A program made the translations under genes and the position numbers. The notes beneath the pieces were generated by a model. That model searched no databases. It was not told the DNA's origin and saw nothing but the letters and a program-made list of their open reading frames with translations. This document shows, in pieces, positions 52,045 through 63,024 of a stretch of DNA of 64,000 nt; positions within the stretch are counted from its first letter, which is position 1; every line of letters begins with the position of its first letter. Origin of the DNA: JBCCGI01 sp039029355 (GTDB lineage Bacteria > Planctomycetota > UBA1135 > GCA-002686595); the NCBI GenBank assembly GCA_039029355.1, contig JBCCGI010000029.1, positions 1 through 64,000 on the forward strand. Reading direction: 5' to 3'.

Positions 52045-52749
52045 ATGATTCGCATCCGACCTTCCGACGAGCGCGGCTTCGCCGACCACGGCTGGCTGCA
52101 GGCCCGCCACACCTTCTCGTTCGCCGAGTACTACGACCCCGCGTTCACCCAGTTCGGCGCGCTGCGCGTCCTCAACCAGGACGTCGTGCGGGCCTCGCGC
52201 GGCTTCCCCACGCACGGCCACCGCGACATGGAGATCGTGACCTACGTGCTCGACGGCGTGCTGGAGCACCGCGACAGCATGGGCAACGGCGCGCAGGTGC
52301 GTCCCGGCGAGGTGCAGCTGATGTCCGCCGGCTCGGGCGTCACGCACAGCGAGTACAACGCGTCGGCGGACGAGCCGCTGCACCTGCTGCAGATGTGGGT
52401 CTTCCCGCGCCGCCAGGGCACCGAGCCGCGCTACGAGCAGCGCGCCTTCTCCGAGGAGGAGCGACGCGGCGCGCTGCGGCTCGTCGTGTCGCCCGACGGC
52501 GCGGACGGCTCGCTGACGATCGACCAGGACGCGCGGCTGTACGCCGGCCTGCTCGCCGCTGGCGAAGAAGCGCAGCACGCGCTCGACGCGGGCCGCTCCG
52601 CGTGGCTGCACGTGGCGCGCGGGCGGGTCGAGCTCAACGGTCAGGAGCTCGGTGCCGGCGACGGCGCCGCGATCGACGCCGAGGAGCGGCTGGCGCTCGT
52701 CGGCGTCGAGGACGCCGAGGTCGTGATGTGGGAGCTCGCTGCGGCGTAG
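52045..52749 (+). CDS. Pirin-family protein (YhhW-like)
   Basis: Pirins are bicupin proteins; bacterial members can act as quercetin 2,3-dioxygenases or as regulators. The 234-residue protein has the N-terminal cupin motifs FGALRVLNQDVV, GFPTHGHRDMEIVTYVLDG (metal-binding His residues) and LEHRDSMGNGAQVRPGEVQL, then MSAGSGVTHSEYN. AAGGAG lies upstream of the ATG at 52045. It diverges from the XylR-type activator across a 245-nt gap with a repeat-palindrome. The combination suggests an aromatic or flavonoid response; a clear -24/-12 site was not found. Confidence 0.92.
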   Translation: MIRIRPSDERGFADHGWLQARHTFSFAEYYDPAFTQFGALRVLNQDVVRASRGFPTHGHRDMEIVTYVLDGVLEHRDSMGNGAQVRPGEVQLMSAGSGVTHSEYNASADEPLHLLQMWVFPRRQGTEPRYEQRAFSEEERRGALRLVVSPDGADGSLTIDQDARLYAGLLAAGEEAQHALDAGRSAWLHVARGRVELNGQELGAGDGAAIDAEERLALVGVEDAEVVMWELAAA

Positions 52750-52907
52750 CTGCGGCTCATCGCGCTCCGGACAGCCCAGCGCGGGTGTCTGGAGTGCGAT
52801 TCTCGGTTTTCGGTTTCAGTGGCGGGAAGCGGACCGCGTTGGCAGGGGCGAAGCCGGGAGGTGCCCGGCGCTCCCTCCGACTTCGACTCCCAGAACAGAG
52901 CCCCGCC

Positions 52908-54488
52908 ATGTGGACCCCGCTGCTCCTCTCCGCTTCGCTGATCTCGCCCCTGCCCGCCTCTCCGACGCAGCAGGGAACGTCCGCCTCCTGGACCGACTAT
53001 GACGCCGACGGCCTCGACGACCTCGTCCAGGTCGAGCGCGGCGGGCTGCGCCTGCTGCGCAACACCGGCGACGGCGGCTTCCAGGACGTCACCGTGGCCG
53101 CCGGCCTCGGCGGGCTGCGCGGCGCGGTCGCCGCCGAGTGGGCCGACTACGACCGCGACGGCCGCGCCGACCTCTTCGTCGTGGCGCCGCGCGGCGAGAG
53201 CCGGCTCTTCCGCGGCAGCCGCTCGGGCGCCTTCCTGGCCGTCGACGCGGCGAGCGGCCTGGACCTTTCGGGGCCGATCTACGCCGCCTCGTGGCGAGAC
53301 TTCGACGGCGACCAGCTGCCGGACCTGCAGCTCGACGGAGCGGCCGGCATGTCGCTCTACCGCAACCTCGGCGGCGGCTCCTTCTCGAAGGTCAGCCTCG
53401 GTGTCTCCAGCGCGTCGCCGAGCGTCATCGGCGCCGGCTCGCCGGGCACCGAGATCGCCGGGACCGCGGGCTGCGTGAACGCGCTGCGCGACCAGGCGAC
53501 GGGCGACTGCCTCGTGGCTTCCAGCGTGCCGGTTCTCGGAGAGCTCTATCCGCTGAGCCAGGACTTCTTCGTCGACGCGATGTCCGGCTTCGTCGGCATC
53601 GGCAACGTGGACCCGCTCGAGGCGCTGGACGTCGAAGGCGCGATCCGCACGCGCAGCGTCGGCGTCGTCTTCCCCGACGGCACGGTGCAGTCGACCGCGA
53701 CGCTGCAGGGCGCGACCGGTCCCGCCGGCCCGGCTGGTCCCGTTGGCCCGACCGGAGCGACGGGCCCGCAGGGCCCGACCGGCGCGCAGGGCGAGACCGG
53801 TGCGCAGGGGCCCGCCGGCCCGCAGGGCGCTGCCGGACCGCAGGGCCCCGCGGGGGCGCAGGGCCCGACCGGTCCGCAGGGTGCCACCGGTCCCCAGGGA
53901 CCTGCCGGCGCGCAGGGGCCGGCCGGCGACGCCGGCGCGGACGGCAGCGACGCGCTCTGGACGGTGAGCGGCTCGAAGATGTTCTACGACGGCGGCAACG
54001 TCGGCGTCGGGATCAACCCGACGTCCAAGTTCGACGTCGACGGCAACGCGCGCATGCGCGGCCGGGTCCGCATGGGCGCGGAGACCGGTGAAACCCACAC
54101 CAACAACGCCGGGGTCATCGTCCGCCGGCTCCTGTCGACCCAGACGGCCGCGGGCACGGTCATCGCGAGCGGCGGCAACATCCAGCTCGAGCGCGACGGC
54201 ACCAACGGCGGCCTGCGGGTCAGCTGGGAGGCCTCGCCGCAGCCCTCGATCATCTGCTACGGCACCGCCGTGACCAACTCGGGAGACGTGATCGGCATCG
54301 TCGAGAACTTCGGCAGCCCGTCCACGGCCGGCTCGGCCAACATCGTCTCGAACTCCGACCAGGTGGTGCAGGTCAACCTCATCCTCGGCACCGCGTTCAA
54401 CGCGAACAACCAGTCGCAGGTGACGCTGTACCGCCAGAACAGCGACTCCTGGTGGCAGGGCATGTTGATCTCGTCGGTCAATCAGTAG
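52908..54488 (+). CDS. Secreted FG-GAP/VCBS protein with collagen-like stalk (copy 2)
   Basis: This 526-residue protein repeats the plan of the gene at 22376. It has a short signal (LLLSASLISPLPASP) and calcium-type motifs DYDADGLDDLVQV, DYDRDGRADLFVV and DFDGDQLPDLQLD. Next come FVGIGNVDPLEALDVEG, 27 Gly-X-Y triplets (53709-53951), a GGNVGVGINPTSKFDVDG module and a final beta domain ending LISSVNQ. The start at 52908 follows a poor ribosome-binding region, but upstream codons run into the pirin gene in another frame. The two copies differ in sequence, so the duplication is old. Confidence 0.85.
   Translation: MWTPLLLSASLISPLPASPTQQGTSASWTDYDADGLDDLVQVERGGLRLLRNTGDGGFQDVTVAAGLGGLRGAVAAEWADYDRDGRADLFVVAPRGESRLFRGSRSGAFLAVDAASGLDLSGPIYAASWRDFDGDQLPDLQLDGAAGMSLYRNLGGGSFSKVSLGVSSASPSVIGAGSPGTEIAGTAGCVNALRDQATGDCLVASSVPVLGELYPLSQDFFVDAMSGFVGIGNVDPLEALDVEGAIRTRSVGVVFPDGTVQSTATLQGATGPAGPAGPVGPTGATGPQGPTGAQGETGAQGPAGPQGAAGPQGPAGAQGPTGPQGATGPQGPAGAQGPAGDAGADGSDALWTVSGSKMFYDGGNVGVGINPTSKFDVDGNARMRGRVRMGAETGETHTNNAGVIVRRLLSTQTAAGTVIASGGNIQLERDGTNGGLRVSWEASPQPSIICYGTAVTNSGDVIGIVENFGSPSTAGSANIVSNSDQVVQVNLILGTAFNANNQSQVTLYRQNSDSWWQGMLISSVNQ
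53709..53951 (+). repeat. Collagen-like tract, 27 Gly-X-Y triplets
   Basis: Twenty-seven consecutive Gly-X-Y triplets rich in GPA, GPQ, GAQ and GPT are encoded in the protein starting at 52908. The tract is longer and more Gln/Thr-rich than the one in copy 1, with few charged residues until the end (GDA, GAD, GSD). Confidence 0.95.
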
Positions 54489-54549
54489 GGGACGCTTCGA
54501 CGCCCCGCATGCACCGAAGGGCGGGGAGGCGAGCCGCCCTTCGTGAGTG

Positions 54550-54591
54550 GAGAGCCCTGCGGCCGAGTCGGTCGCGGGGCTCTCGTCTTTT
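54550..54591 (+). terminator. Rho-independent terminator after copy 2 collagen-like gene
   Basis: GAGAGCCC (54550-54557) pairs with GGGCTCTC (54577-54584), with an inner CCGA/TCGG pairing, and is followed by TCTTTT. It lies 61 nt after the stop and isolates the decarboxylase operon that starts 43 nt later. Confidence 0.75.
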
Positions 54592-54634
54592 CCGCGCCCG
54601 TGCCGGCGCGGGCGATCGCCGCTATCTTGAGGCG

Positions 54635-56004
<1,370 letters not shown>

Positions 56005-56008
<4 letters not shown>

Positions 56009-57417
56009 GGGCGCTCGGGCTCGGGCTGACGCTCGTCCTTTTGCTCGGCGGTTGCTCCGGCCCGCCGGTGGCCGACCTCGGCCGCATCTACGACCACGCG
56101 GCGCGCGTCGACGACCGCTACCGCAATCCGGTGATCGTCATCCCCGGCATCCTGGGCTCACGCCTGGTCGACGCCGACAGCGGCAGCACGGTGTGGGGCG
56201 CCTTCGCCGGCGACTTCGCCGACCCGGGCACCGCCGAGGGCGCGCGCCTCTTCGCGCTGCCGATGGAGGAGGGACGCGCGCTGCACGAGCTGCGCGACGG
56301 CGCCCGCCCCGACGGCGCGCTCGACCGGCTGCGCGTGCGCTTCCTCGGGCTGCCGATCGTGATGGACGCGTACCTGCACATCCTCGCCGCGCTCGGGGTC
56401 GGGCGCTATCGCGACCAGCTGCTGGGCGAGCTCGGGGTCGTCGACTACGGCGAGGACCACTTCACCTGCTTCCAGTTCGACTACGACTGGCGCCGCGACC
56501 TGGCCGAGAACGCGCGCGCGCTGCACGCCTTCGTGCTCGAAAAGAAGGCCTACGTCGAGGCCGAGCTCGAGGCGCGCTACGGCAGGGCGGACGAGGTCCG
56601 CTTCGACCTCGTCGCGCACTCGATGGGCGGGCTCCTGGCGCGCTACTACCTGCGCTATGGCGACGCCGAGCTCACGGACGACGGCCCGCTGCCCGACGTC
56701 ACCTGGGCGGGCGCCGAGCACGTCGAGCGCGCGGTGCTGGTCGCGCCGCCCAACGCGGGCTCGGCCCAGGCGGTGCTCGACCTGACCGAGGGCGTGAGCT
56801 TTGGGCTGCTGCTCCCGAGGTATCCGCCGGCGGTGATCGGCACGCTGCCGTCGGCGTACCAGCTGCTGCCGCGGCCGCGGCACGGGGCGGTGCGCGAGGC
56901 GGGCGACGCGCCGCGGCCGGTGGGCGATCTCTTCGCGCCCGAGCTGTGGGAGCGCTACGGCTGGGGGCTCGCGGACCCGCGCCAGGACCGCGTGCTGCGC
57001 CGGCTGCTGCCGGAGGTGCGCGACAAGCGCGAGCGCCGCCGCATCGCGCTCGACCACCTCGCCAAGTGCCTGCGGCGCGCCGAGCGCGTGACCGCGGCCC
57101 TCGACGCGCCCGCTCCGCGACCCGCGGGGCTGGAGCTCTATCTCTTCGCCGGCGACGCCGCGTCGACGCCCGCGGTGGTCGAGGTCGACCGCGAGGGCGG
57201 CGCGCTGCGCGTCGCCGAGAGCGCGCCGGGCGACGGCACGGTGCTGCGGAGCTCGGCCCTGATGGACGAGCGCGTGGGGCAGGAATGGACGCCGCGCATG
57301 CGCTCGCCGATCGCCTGGACCCAGGTCGTCTTCCTCTTCACCGATCACCTGGGCCTCACCCAGGATCCGGCCTTCACCGACAACGTGCTCTATCTGCTGC
57401 TCGAGGAACCGCGCTGA
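56005..57417 (+). CDS. LCAT/PDAT-like lipase or acyltransferase lipoprotein
   Basis: The 470-residue protein has a lipoprotein signal (LVLLLGGC, Cys17). It follows the LCAT/PDAT alpha/beta-hydrolase plan: NPVIVIPGILGSRLVD, the nucleophile elbow VAHSMGGLLARYYL (Ser206), APPNAGSAQAVL, and later VVFLFTDHLGLTQD where the acid and base would fall. It may transfer or remove acyl chains at the envelope. The ATG overlaps the decarboxylase stop, and the TGA stop overlaps the next start by one base. Confidence 0.85.
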
Positions 57418-58571
57418 TGCTCCGAAACGCCCGTAGAGCCGCCCTCATCGCCACCGGGCTGCTGCTCGCCGCCTGTGCCGCTCCGGCCGCGCACGACGGC
57501 CCGCCCGAACCGTTCCTGGCTGCGCCGCGAATCGAGCTGCAGCAGGTCTTCGCGGGCGGACGCTTCCCGAACGCGGTGGTCACGCGCGAGGGCACGGTGC
57601 TGCTCACCTGGGGCGCCAGCGCCGTGCGGGCGCGGCGCAGCGAAGACGGCGGCGCGACGTTCGGCCCGGAGATCGACGTGGCCGATCCGGGCTTCCAGGG
57701 CGGAGGCACGACCGTCGATGAGGAGAGCGGCGACGTCCTGGCCTTCGTCGAGGCGGGGCACCCGCCCGCCGCGATCACCGTGTACCGCAGCGAAGACGAC
57801 GGCCGCACGTGGCTCGCCGAGGACGCGACGGTCCACCCCGACCGCTTCGGCAACGCGCCGTCGATGCACATGAACGAGCACGGGATCACGCTGCGGCGCG
57901 GGCGGCACGCCGGGCGCCTGCTGCGCCCTTCGCGCTGGTACGCCGGCGCGAACGAGCGCGAGCGCTGGCCCGACCACTACACCAACGCGATCTACAGCGA
58001 CGACGGCGGGCGCACCTGGAGCACCAGCGACCCGTTCCCCGAGAACGGCACGGGCGAGGCGGCGGTGGCCGAGCTGCGCTCGGGGCGCATCTACTACAAC
58101 TCGCGCGTCCACTGGGAGGAGCGTCCCGACAACACCCGCCGGCGCGCCGCCTGGAGCGACGACGGCGGCGAGACCTGGACCGGGTGGCACGTCGTCGACG
58201 TGCTCCCCGACGGCCACCAGCACCGCTCCTACGGCTGCATGGGCGGATTGGTGCGGCTCCCGATCGAGGGCGAGGACGTGCTGCTCTTCAGCAACCTCGA
58301 CACGGCCAACGCGACGCGCGAGCGCGTTACCGTGTGGGCCAGCTTCGACGGCGGCCGCACCTGGCCGGCCAAGCGGCTGGTGTTCGAGGGCGCCAGCGCC
58401 TACTCCTCGCTCGCCGCCGGTCGACCCGGAACGCCGAGCGAGGGCTGGGTCTACCTGCTCTTCGAAGGCGGCCCGGAGGGCGGCGGCACGATCGCGCGCT
58501 TCCGGCTGTCGTGGCTGCTCGCGGGCGAGCGCACGGGCGACGGCTCGGTGCCCCAGCGCTTTCTGCGCTAG
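57417..58571 (+). CDS. Sialidase-like BNR-repeat lipoprotein
   Basis: A 384-residue lipoprotein (LLLAAC, Cys20) with five Asp-box motifs: SEDGGATFG, SEDDGRTWL, SDDGGRTWS, SDDGGETWT and SFDGGRTWP, spaced around a six-bladed propeller. A typical FRIP motif and arginine triad were not identified with certainty, so it could be a sialidase or another BNR-family glycosidase. It is the last gene of the decarboxylase-lipase operon, and its TAG stop lies at the boundary of the palindromic element at 58568. Confidence 0.85.
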   Translation: MLRNARRAALIATGLLLAACAAPAAHDGPPEPFLAAPRIELQQVFAGGRFPNAVVTREGTVLLTWGASAVRARRSEDGGATFGPEIDVADPGFQGGGTTVDEESGDVLAFVEAGHPPAAITVYRSEDDGRTWLAEDATVHPDRFGNAPSMHMNEHGITLRRGRHAGRLLRPSRWYAGANERERWPDHYTNAIYSDDGGRTWSTSDPFPENGTGEAAVAELRSGRIYYNSRVHWEERPDNTRRRAAWSDDGGETWTGWHVVDVLPDGHQHRSYGCMGGLVRLPIEGEDVLLFSNLDTANATRERVTVWASFDGGRTWPAKRLVFEGASAYSSLAAGRPGTPSEGWVYLLFEGGPEGGGTIARFRLSWLLAGERTGDGSVPQRFLR

Positions 58572-58733
58572 TGTCCTGAGTCAGCAGTTTGGCGTCACAT
58601 CCCGCTCGCTGTCAGCCCCTGGCGGCGTTGCTCCTCCTCGGCGTAGCGTCCTGGAGACGCAGTCGTCGTCGCGCCTTGCCAGGAACCGACAGGGAACGGA
58701 ATGTGACGACGGACCTCTGACTCAGGACACGAG
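58568..58733. mobile_element. MITE-like palindromic element
   Basis: The 17-nt ends CTAGTGTCCTGAGTCAG (58568-58584) and, inverted, CTCGTGTCCTGAGTCAG (58717-58733) match at 16 of 17 positions. Further in, GTCACATCCCG faces CGGAATGTGAC, and the centre has GCGTC/GACGC, so the whole 166 bp folds on itself. No reading frame is present. It sits between convergent genes and provides the last base of the upstream stop codon. A target duplication is not evident. It could also act as a bidirectional terminator. Confidence 0.65.
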
Positions 58734-58797
58734 TCGGCGCCGCGCCCACCGGGTGCGGCGACCGGGTGCGCAACCTGCGCCCGGCGCCGGCGGCCGG

Positions 58798-61293
58798 CTA
58801 GTCCGAGCCCGCCGCCTCCAGCGCGGCGGCGAGGCCTTCATCCCCCGCGCCGCGGTAGTACGCCGCGAGCCGCCGCGTGTGGTTCGCGACCTTCTCCGGG
58901 TCGACCGGAGCGGCTCGGAGCTCGGCGAGCTTGCCGAGCAGCAGCTCGCGCGCCTCGTCGACGCGGCCGCGGGCGAAGAGGATCTCCGCATCCAGCCGCG
59001 CCACGTTGGCTCGCTTCTCCGCCTCGTCGCGCCCGTCCTCCTGCGCGAGGAGCCGCTCCATTCCCTGCGCGCGAGCCGCGACGGCTTCGTCGGCGCGCCG
59101 CGCCGCGAGCACGGCGTCGAAGCACTTGCGCGTCCAGTTCGCGAGCTCGCCGAAGCTCTGCGTCATGCCGGCGTGGATGCGTTCCAGCTCTTCGAGCGCG
59201 CCCTCGGTGTGGCCGCGTCGAAGCCTGTTCGTCACCAGGCGGAGGCGGTGGACATCGGTGATGATCGAGCCGCTTCCGCGCAGCGCTTCAGAAAGCTGCA
59301 CCGCGCGCCCTAGCATCTCCTCGGCCTGCTCGAGCTGGCCGGACTCGCTCAGCATCTCGCCGAGGTTGCCGAGGTCGGAGACCACCAGGATGTGCTCTTC
59401 GCCGTAGAACGCGACGTCGAGCTCGAGCGCCTCCCGCGCGTGCCTGATGCCGTCGGCGAGGTAGCCCTGGACCTGCTCGATGTCGCTCAGGTAGCTGAGG
59501 GTCTCCGACAGCTTGACGCAGTCGGAGCCGCAGTGCTCGCGGGCGAGCTCGATCGCCTCCAGGTACAGCGTCCGCGCCTCGGCCAGATCCCCGCTGTTCG
59601 CGGTGGCCAGGCCGAGCGTCGCGATGGCGCTGACGATCTGTCCGCCGTCCGCGGTCGCGCGGGCGAGCCTCAGGCCGAGCTGGAGCGACTCCATCGACTC
59701 CTCGATGCGCCCCGCCCGCATCAGCCCCAATCCGCGCTGGTGCCGCATCCGGTAGCGCGTGGCTTTATCGAGCAGGTCGGCGTGCGCCACCGCGCGCTCG
59801 AAGAGCTCCAGCCCCTCGTCGAGCTGCTGGTTCGAGCACAGCGTGCTCGCGAGTTGGACTTCGAGGTGTGCGACGAGCGACTCGTCGCCCTCGGCCAGCT
59901 GGAGGCCGAGGCGCTGCTCGCGCTCCGCCTCGCGCAGGCGCCCCAGGTTCCAGTACACCGCGCCCAGCTTGCTGCGCAGCTCGGCCTCGGTGTGGGGCGA
60001 GCCGGCGAAGCGATAGCCCGCGCGCTCCGCGGCGAGGTCGAGCAGCTGGCTGATCGTCGCCTCGGCTCCAAGCTCGGCCGGACGCGCGAGCTCGAAGACG
60101 TCGTCGAGCAGGTACGAGAGCATGTCGGCCCGCGCCCGCGCCTCGGACTGCGCCAGGCCCTCGGCGGTCTCCGCCGCCTTGCGCGCCTCGCGCTCGCGCT
60201 CGCCCTGGCGCGCCAGCGCGCGGCCCTGCGCCCACGCGAAGGCCCCGAAGGCGACGCTGAGCAGCACCAGCAGGCCGGCCAGCGCGAAGGCGGCGCGGTG
60301 CGTCCGCGCGAGCTTGCGCAGTTCGTAGGTGAGGCTGGGCGGGTGCGCGAGCACCGGTCGCTCGTCGAGGAGGCGGCGCAGGTCGTCGGCGAGCGCGGCC
60401 GCTGTCGAGTAGCGCTCGGCGCGGTCCGGGGCCAGCGCCGAGCCGACGATGGCGTCGAGCTCGCGGCGCCGCAGCCGCGGGAGCGCGGGCAGGCTCGCCG
60501 AGACGCGCTCGTAGCGGCCGGCCTCCTGCTCGGCGAGCGCGGGCGCCACGGCGTCGGCGAAGGCGAACGGCAGCGAACCGGTGAGCACCTCGTACAGCAG
60601 CACGCCCAGCGAGTACACGTCGCTGCGCGCGTCGAGCGTGTCCCGCGCCCCGCGCAGCTGCTCGGGCGAGGCGTACGCGAAGGTGCCGAGGAAACCGCTG
60701 CGGGTGGCGGCGTGGTCGTCGCGCGAGAAGCGCGCGAGTCCGAAGTCGAGCACGACCGGGCGGTCCTCGCCGTCTACCAGGACGTTCGACGGCTTGAGGT
60801 CCAGGTGCAGTACGCCGTTGCGGTGCGCGTGCTCGACCGCCTCGCAGAGGCGCAGGAAGCAGCGCAGCACGCGCGGATGGCGGTCCGCGCCGTGGATGTC
60901 GCGTGCCCAGGCGTCGATCGGGCGTCCCTCGACCCACTGCATCGCCATCGTCGGCACGTCCTCGACGACCTCGAAGCCCAGCACCGTGACGATGCCGGGG
61001 TGGCGCAGGCCGGAGGCGGTCTCGACCTCGCGCTCGAAGCGCCGGTGGGCGGCGGGGGAGGCAAAGCGGCCCTCGACCAGGCGCTTGAGCGCGATGTCGC
61101 GCTGGGTGCCGGCCTGGCGCGCGCGGTACACGACGCCCTGGCCCCCGCGGCCGACCTCGCCCTGGATCTCGTAGGCGCCGATCGTGCCCAGCTCCTGGGG
61201 AGCGAGGGCGTCGGCCAGCTCGGCCAGCCACGGGTCGCTGGGCGACTCGAACCCGAACTCGCCCAGGTCGGCCGAGAGACGTCGATCAACCAA
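58798..61293 (-). CDS. Ser/Thr protein kinase with membrane anchor and TPR-like sensor
   Basis: This 831-residue kinase has a G-loop GRGGQGVVYRA at 48-58, catalytic Lys70, HLDLKPSN at 163-170 (HLD in place of HRD) and DFGLAR at 183-188. A membrane segment lies at about 334-354 (FALAGLLVLLSVAFGAFAWA). The 450-residue periplasmic or cytoplasmic C-terminal half holds TPR-like helices such as GAVYWNLGRLREAEREQR, GLGLMRAGRIEESMESLQ and ATANSGDLAEARTLYLEA. The TTG start at 61293 overlaps the sigma gene by 8 nt and has GAGGAG upstream. Kinase-ECF pairs are typical of planctomycetes. Confidence 0.9.
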   Translation of the reverse strand: MVDRRLSADLGEFGFESPSDPWLAELADALAPQELGTIGAYEIQGEVGRGGQGVVYRARQAGTQRDIALKRLVEGRFASPAAHRRFEREVETASGLRHPGIVTVLGFEVVEDVPTMAMQWVEGRPIDAWARDIHGADRHPRVLRCFLRLCEAVEHAHRNGVLHLDLKPSNVLVDGEDRPVVLDFGLARFSRDDHAATRSGFLGTFAYASPEQLRGARDTLDARSDVYSLGVLLYEVLTGSLPFAFADAVAPALAEQEAGRYERVSASLPALPRLRRRELDAIVGSALAPDRAERYSTAAALADDLRRLLDERPVLAHPPSLTYELRKLARTHRAAFALAGLLVLLSVAFGAFAWAQGRALARQGEREREARKAAETAEGLAQSEARARADMLSYLLDDVFELARPAELGAEATISQLLDLAAERAGYRFAGSPHTEAELRSKLGAVYWNLGRLREAEREQRLGLQLAEGDESLVAHLEVQLASTLCSNQQLDEGLELFERAVAHADLLDKATRYRMRHQRGLGLMRAGRIEESMESLQLGLRLARATADGGQIVSAIATLGLATANSGDLAEARTLYLEAIELAREHCGSDCVKLSETLSYLSDIEQVQGYLADGIRHAREALELDVAFYGEEHILVVSDLGNLGEMLSESGQLEQAEEMLGRAVQLSEALRGSGSIITDVHRLRLVTNRLRRGHTEGALEELERIHAGMTQSFGELANWTRKCFDAVLAARRADEAVAARAQGMERLLAQEDGRDEAEKRANVARLDAEILFARGRVDEARELLLGKLAELRAAPVDPEKVANHTRRLAAYYRGAGDEGLAAALEAAGSD

Positions 61294-61888
61294 GCTCGGG
61301 GAACTCCTCTTCGCGCAGCTGCTCGGCGATCCGCTGGCGCAGGAAGTCGCGCACGCGGCTCTTCGACTTGTAGACCACGTCGGCGCTGACGCCGTTGGAG
61401 CGCGCGACGCGCTCGACCGACTCGCCGGCCAAGAGGCCCTCGAAGATGGCGAGTGCGGGCCCTTGGAACGAGCGGCGCGCCTTGTCCATCGCGACGCGCA
61501 GGTGGTGGGCGCGCCACTCGGCCTCCCAGGCCTCGTCGACCTCGCCCGCGTCGTCGGCCGGGAGCGCCTCGAGGGCCTCGACCGCGCCCTCGACCCGCCG
61601 CCGCGCCCGGGCCGCGAGCTGGGCGGAGATCTCGTTGCGCACCGCCCGGCGCAGGTAGTCGCGGAAGCGGCCCAGCTCGGGGCGGTAGGTGAAGGACTGC
61701 ATGGTCTGGGCGAGGCGGAGCATCAGCGCCTGGCGCACGTCCTCCGCATCGCTCTCCTGCAGGCCGCTGCGGCGGCAGTAGCGCAGGATGAGGGCGCGGT
61801 AGTGCGCGTCGAACTCACGCCAAGAGCTCTGGTCGTGCTTGTCCCGGACGCGGGAGAGGAGCGTCGCGCGGGTCGTCTCGGGGGCCAT
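61286..61888 (-). CDS. ECF-type RNA polymerase sigma factor
   Basis: A 200-residue sigma factor with region 2 (WREFDAHYRALILRYCRRSG, DAEDVRQALMLRLAQTMQSF) and region 4 (GESVERVARSNGVSADVVYK with RVRDFLRQRIAEQL). It lacks an N-terminal sigma region 1 and has no adjacent anti-sigma factor; the overlapping kinase gene is the likely partner. Its stop lies 8 nt inside the kinase gene. Confidence 0.9.
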   Translation of the reverse strand: MAPETTRATLLSRVRDKHDQSSWREFDAHYRALILRYCRRSGLQESDAEDVRQALMLRLAQTMQSFTYRPELGRFRDYLRRAVRNEISAQLAARARRRVEGAVEALEALPADDAGEVDEAWEAEWRAHHLRVAMDKARRSFQGPALAIFEGLLAGESVERVARSNGVSADVVYKSKSRVRDFLRQRIAEQLREEEFPELG

Positions 61889-62040
61889 GCGACCATCCTA
61901 ACCCGCCCGCGCGGCGCGCCCGGAGGAGCCGCGCGGCCCGCCGGGCCCGAAGGGGGACCCCTCCCAGCCGGTTTCCTGGCCTTCGATAGGCGCGGCGTGG
62001 CGGCATTCGGACACCGACCCTCGAAAAAGCCCCCGCCCTC

Positions 62041-63024
62041 TCAGGGCCGCTTGCCGGAGATCAGCGCCTCGGGGTGGCGCTCGAGGTAGCTGGTCAGCGC
62101 GCGCAGCGAGCGCGCGGCGCCGGACAGCTCCTCGAGCAGGAGTGCCAGGCGATCGACGAGGTGCGACTCGGGCTGCACGAGCTCCGCCACCCCCGCCGCC
62201 GCCTCCTCGGTGCGCCCGAGCGCCGCGATCGCCGCGGTGACCGTCGGGTCCACGCCGGCTTCGGTGGTCTGCAGCAGCTTGCGGAGATCGACCGACACCG
62301 CCTGGAGCTCGGCGTCGGCCGTGCGCATCAGCGTCTGGGCCTCGGCCATCGTCTCCTGCGCCGAGGCGGAGAGCGGCGGGATCTCCGCCTCCAGCGTCTT
62401 CAGCAGCCGGCTCAGGTCGGACAAGACCTCGCCGATGCGCGGGTCGCTCGCCAGCCGGCCGATCGAGTCGACCGTGTCGACGCCGCCGTCGATCAGCTCG
62501 TTGAGCGGGAGCTCCTCGAGGCTCTGGACGATGGCCTCGAAGCGGCCCGGAGTGGTCGGGACCTCGGGTAGGGGGCTCCCCCCGACGAGCTCGACCGGCG
62601 TGTCGGGCTGGAAGTCGAGCGAGACGAACAGCTTGCCGGTCACGAAGCTGCTCTGCTTGAGCTCGGCGCGCAGGCCGAGGTCGATCAGGTGGTCCAGGAA
62701 ATCGTCCGGGTCCAGCCCGCGGAAGAGGTCGTCCTGGCCCTCGAAGCTCTCGCCGGTGAACGTCAGCTCGACCGGGATGCGGATCGTCTCGCTGCGGTTG
62801 TCCCAGACCGCGCCGATGTCCGTCACGGTCCCGACACCGACGCCGCGGTACTTCACCGGCGCGCCGACGTCGAGGCCGTCGACCGACGATCCGAAGAAGG
62901 CGACGGCCTGGTCGTGCTCCTCCAGATAGAGCCCGCTGCCGAAGGCCAGCACCGCGCCGACCGAGAACGCGACCGCGCCGACGACGAAGGCGCCGATCAG
63001 GGTGGGGTTGGCCTTCTTAGCCAT
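62041..63024 (-). CDS. mlaD: MlaD-family MCE protein
   Basis: This 327-residue protein has an N-terminal anchor helix (LIGAFVVGAVAFSVGAVLAF) and an MCE domain (about 35-140: FFGSSVDGLDVGAPVKYRGV, VTDIGAVWDN and TGKLFVSLDF). A long helical C-terminal region of about 170 residues follows (LSDLSRLLKTLEAEIPPL). In the Mla system it forms the periplasmic ring that passes phospholipids between membranes. It overlaps mlaF by 8 nt. Confidence 0.88.
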   Translation of the reverse strand: MAKKANPTLIGAFVVGAVAFSVGAVLAFGSGLYLEEHDQAVAFFGSSVDGLDVGAPVKYRGVGVGTVTDIGAVWDNRSETIRIPVELTFTGESFEGQDDLFRGLDPDDFLDHLIDLGLRAELKQSSFVTGKLFVSLDFQPDTPVELVGGSPLPEVPTTPGRFEAIVQSLEELPLNELIDGGVDTVDSIGRLASDPRIGEVLSDLSRLLKTLEAEIPPLSASAQETMAEAQTLMRTADAELQAVSVDLRKLLQTTEAGVDPTVTAAIAALGRTEEAAAGVAELVQPESHLVDRLALLLEELSGAARSLRALTSYLERHPEALISGKRP

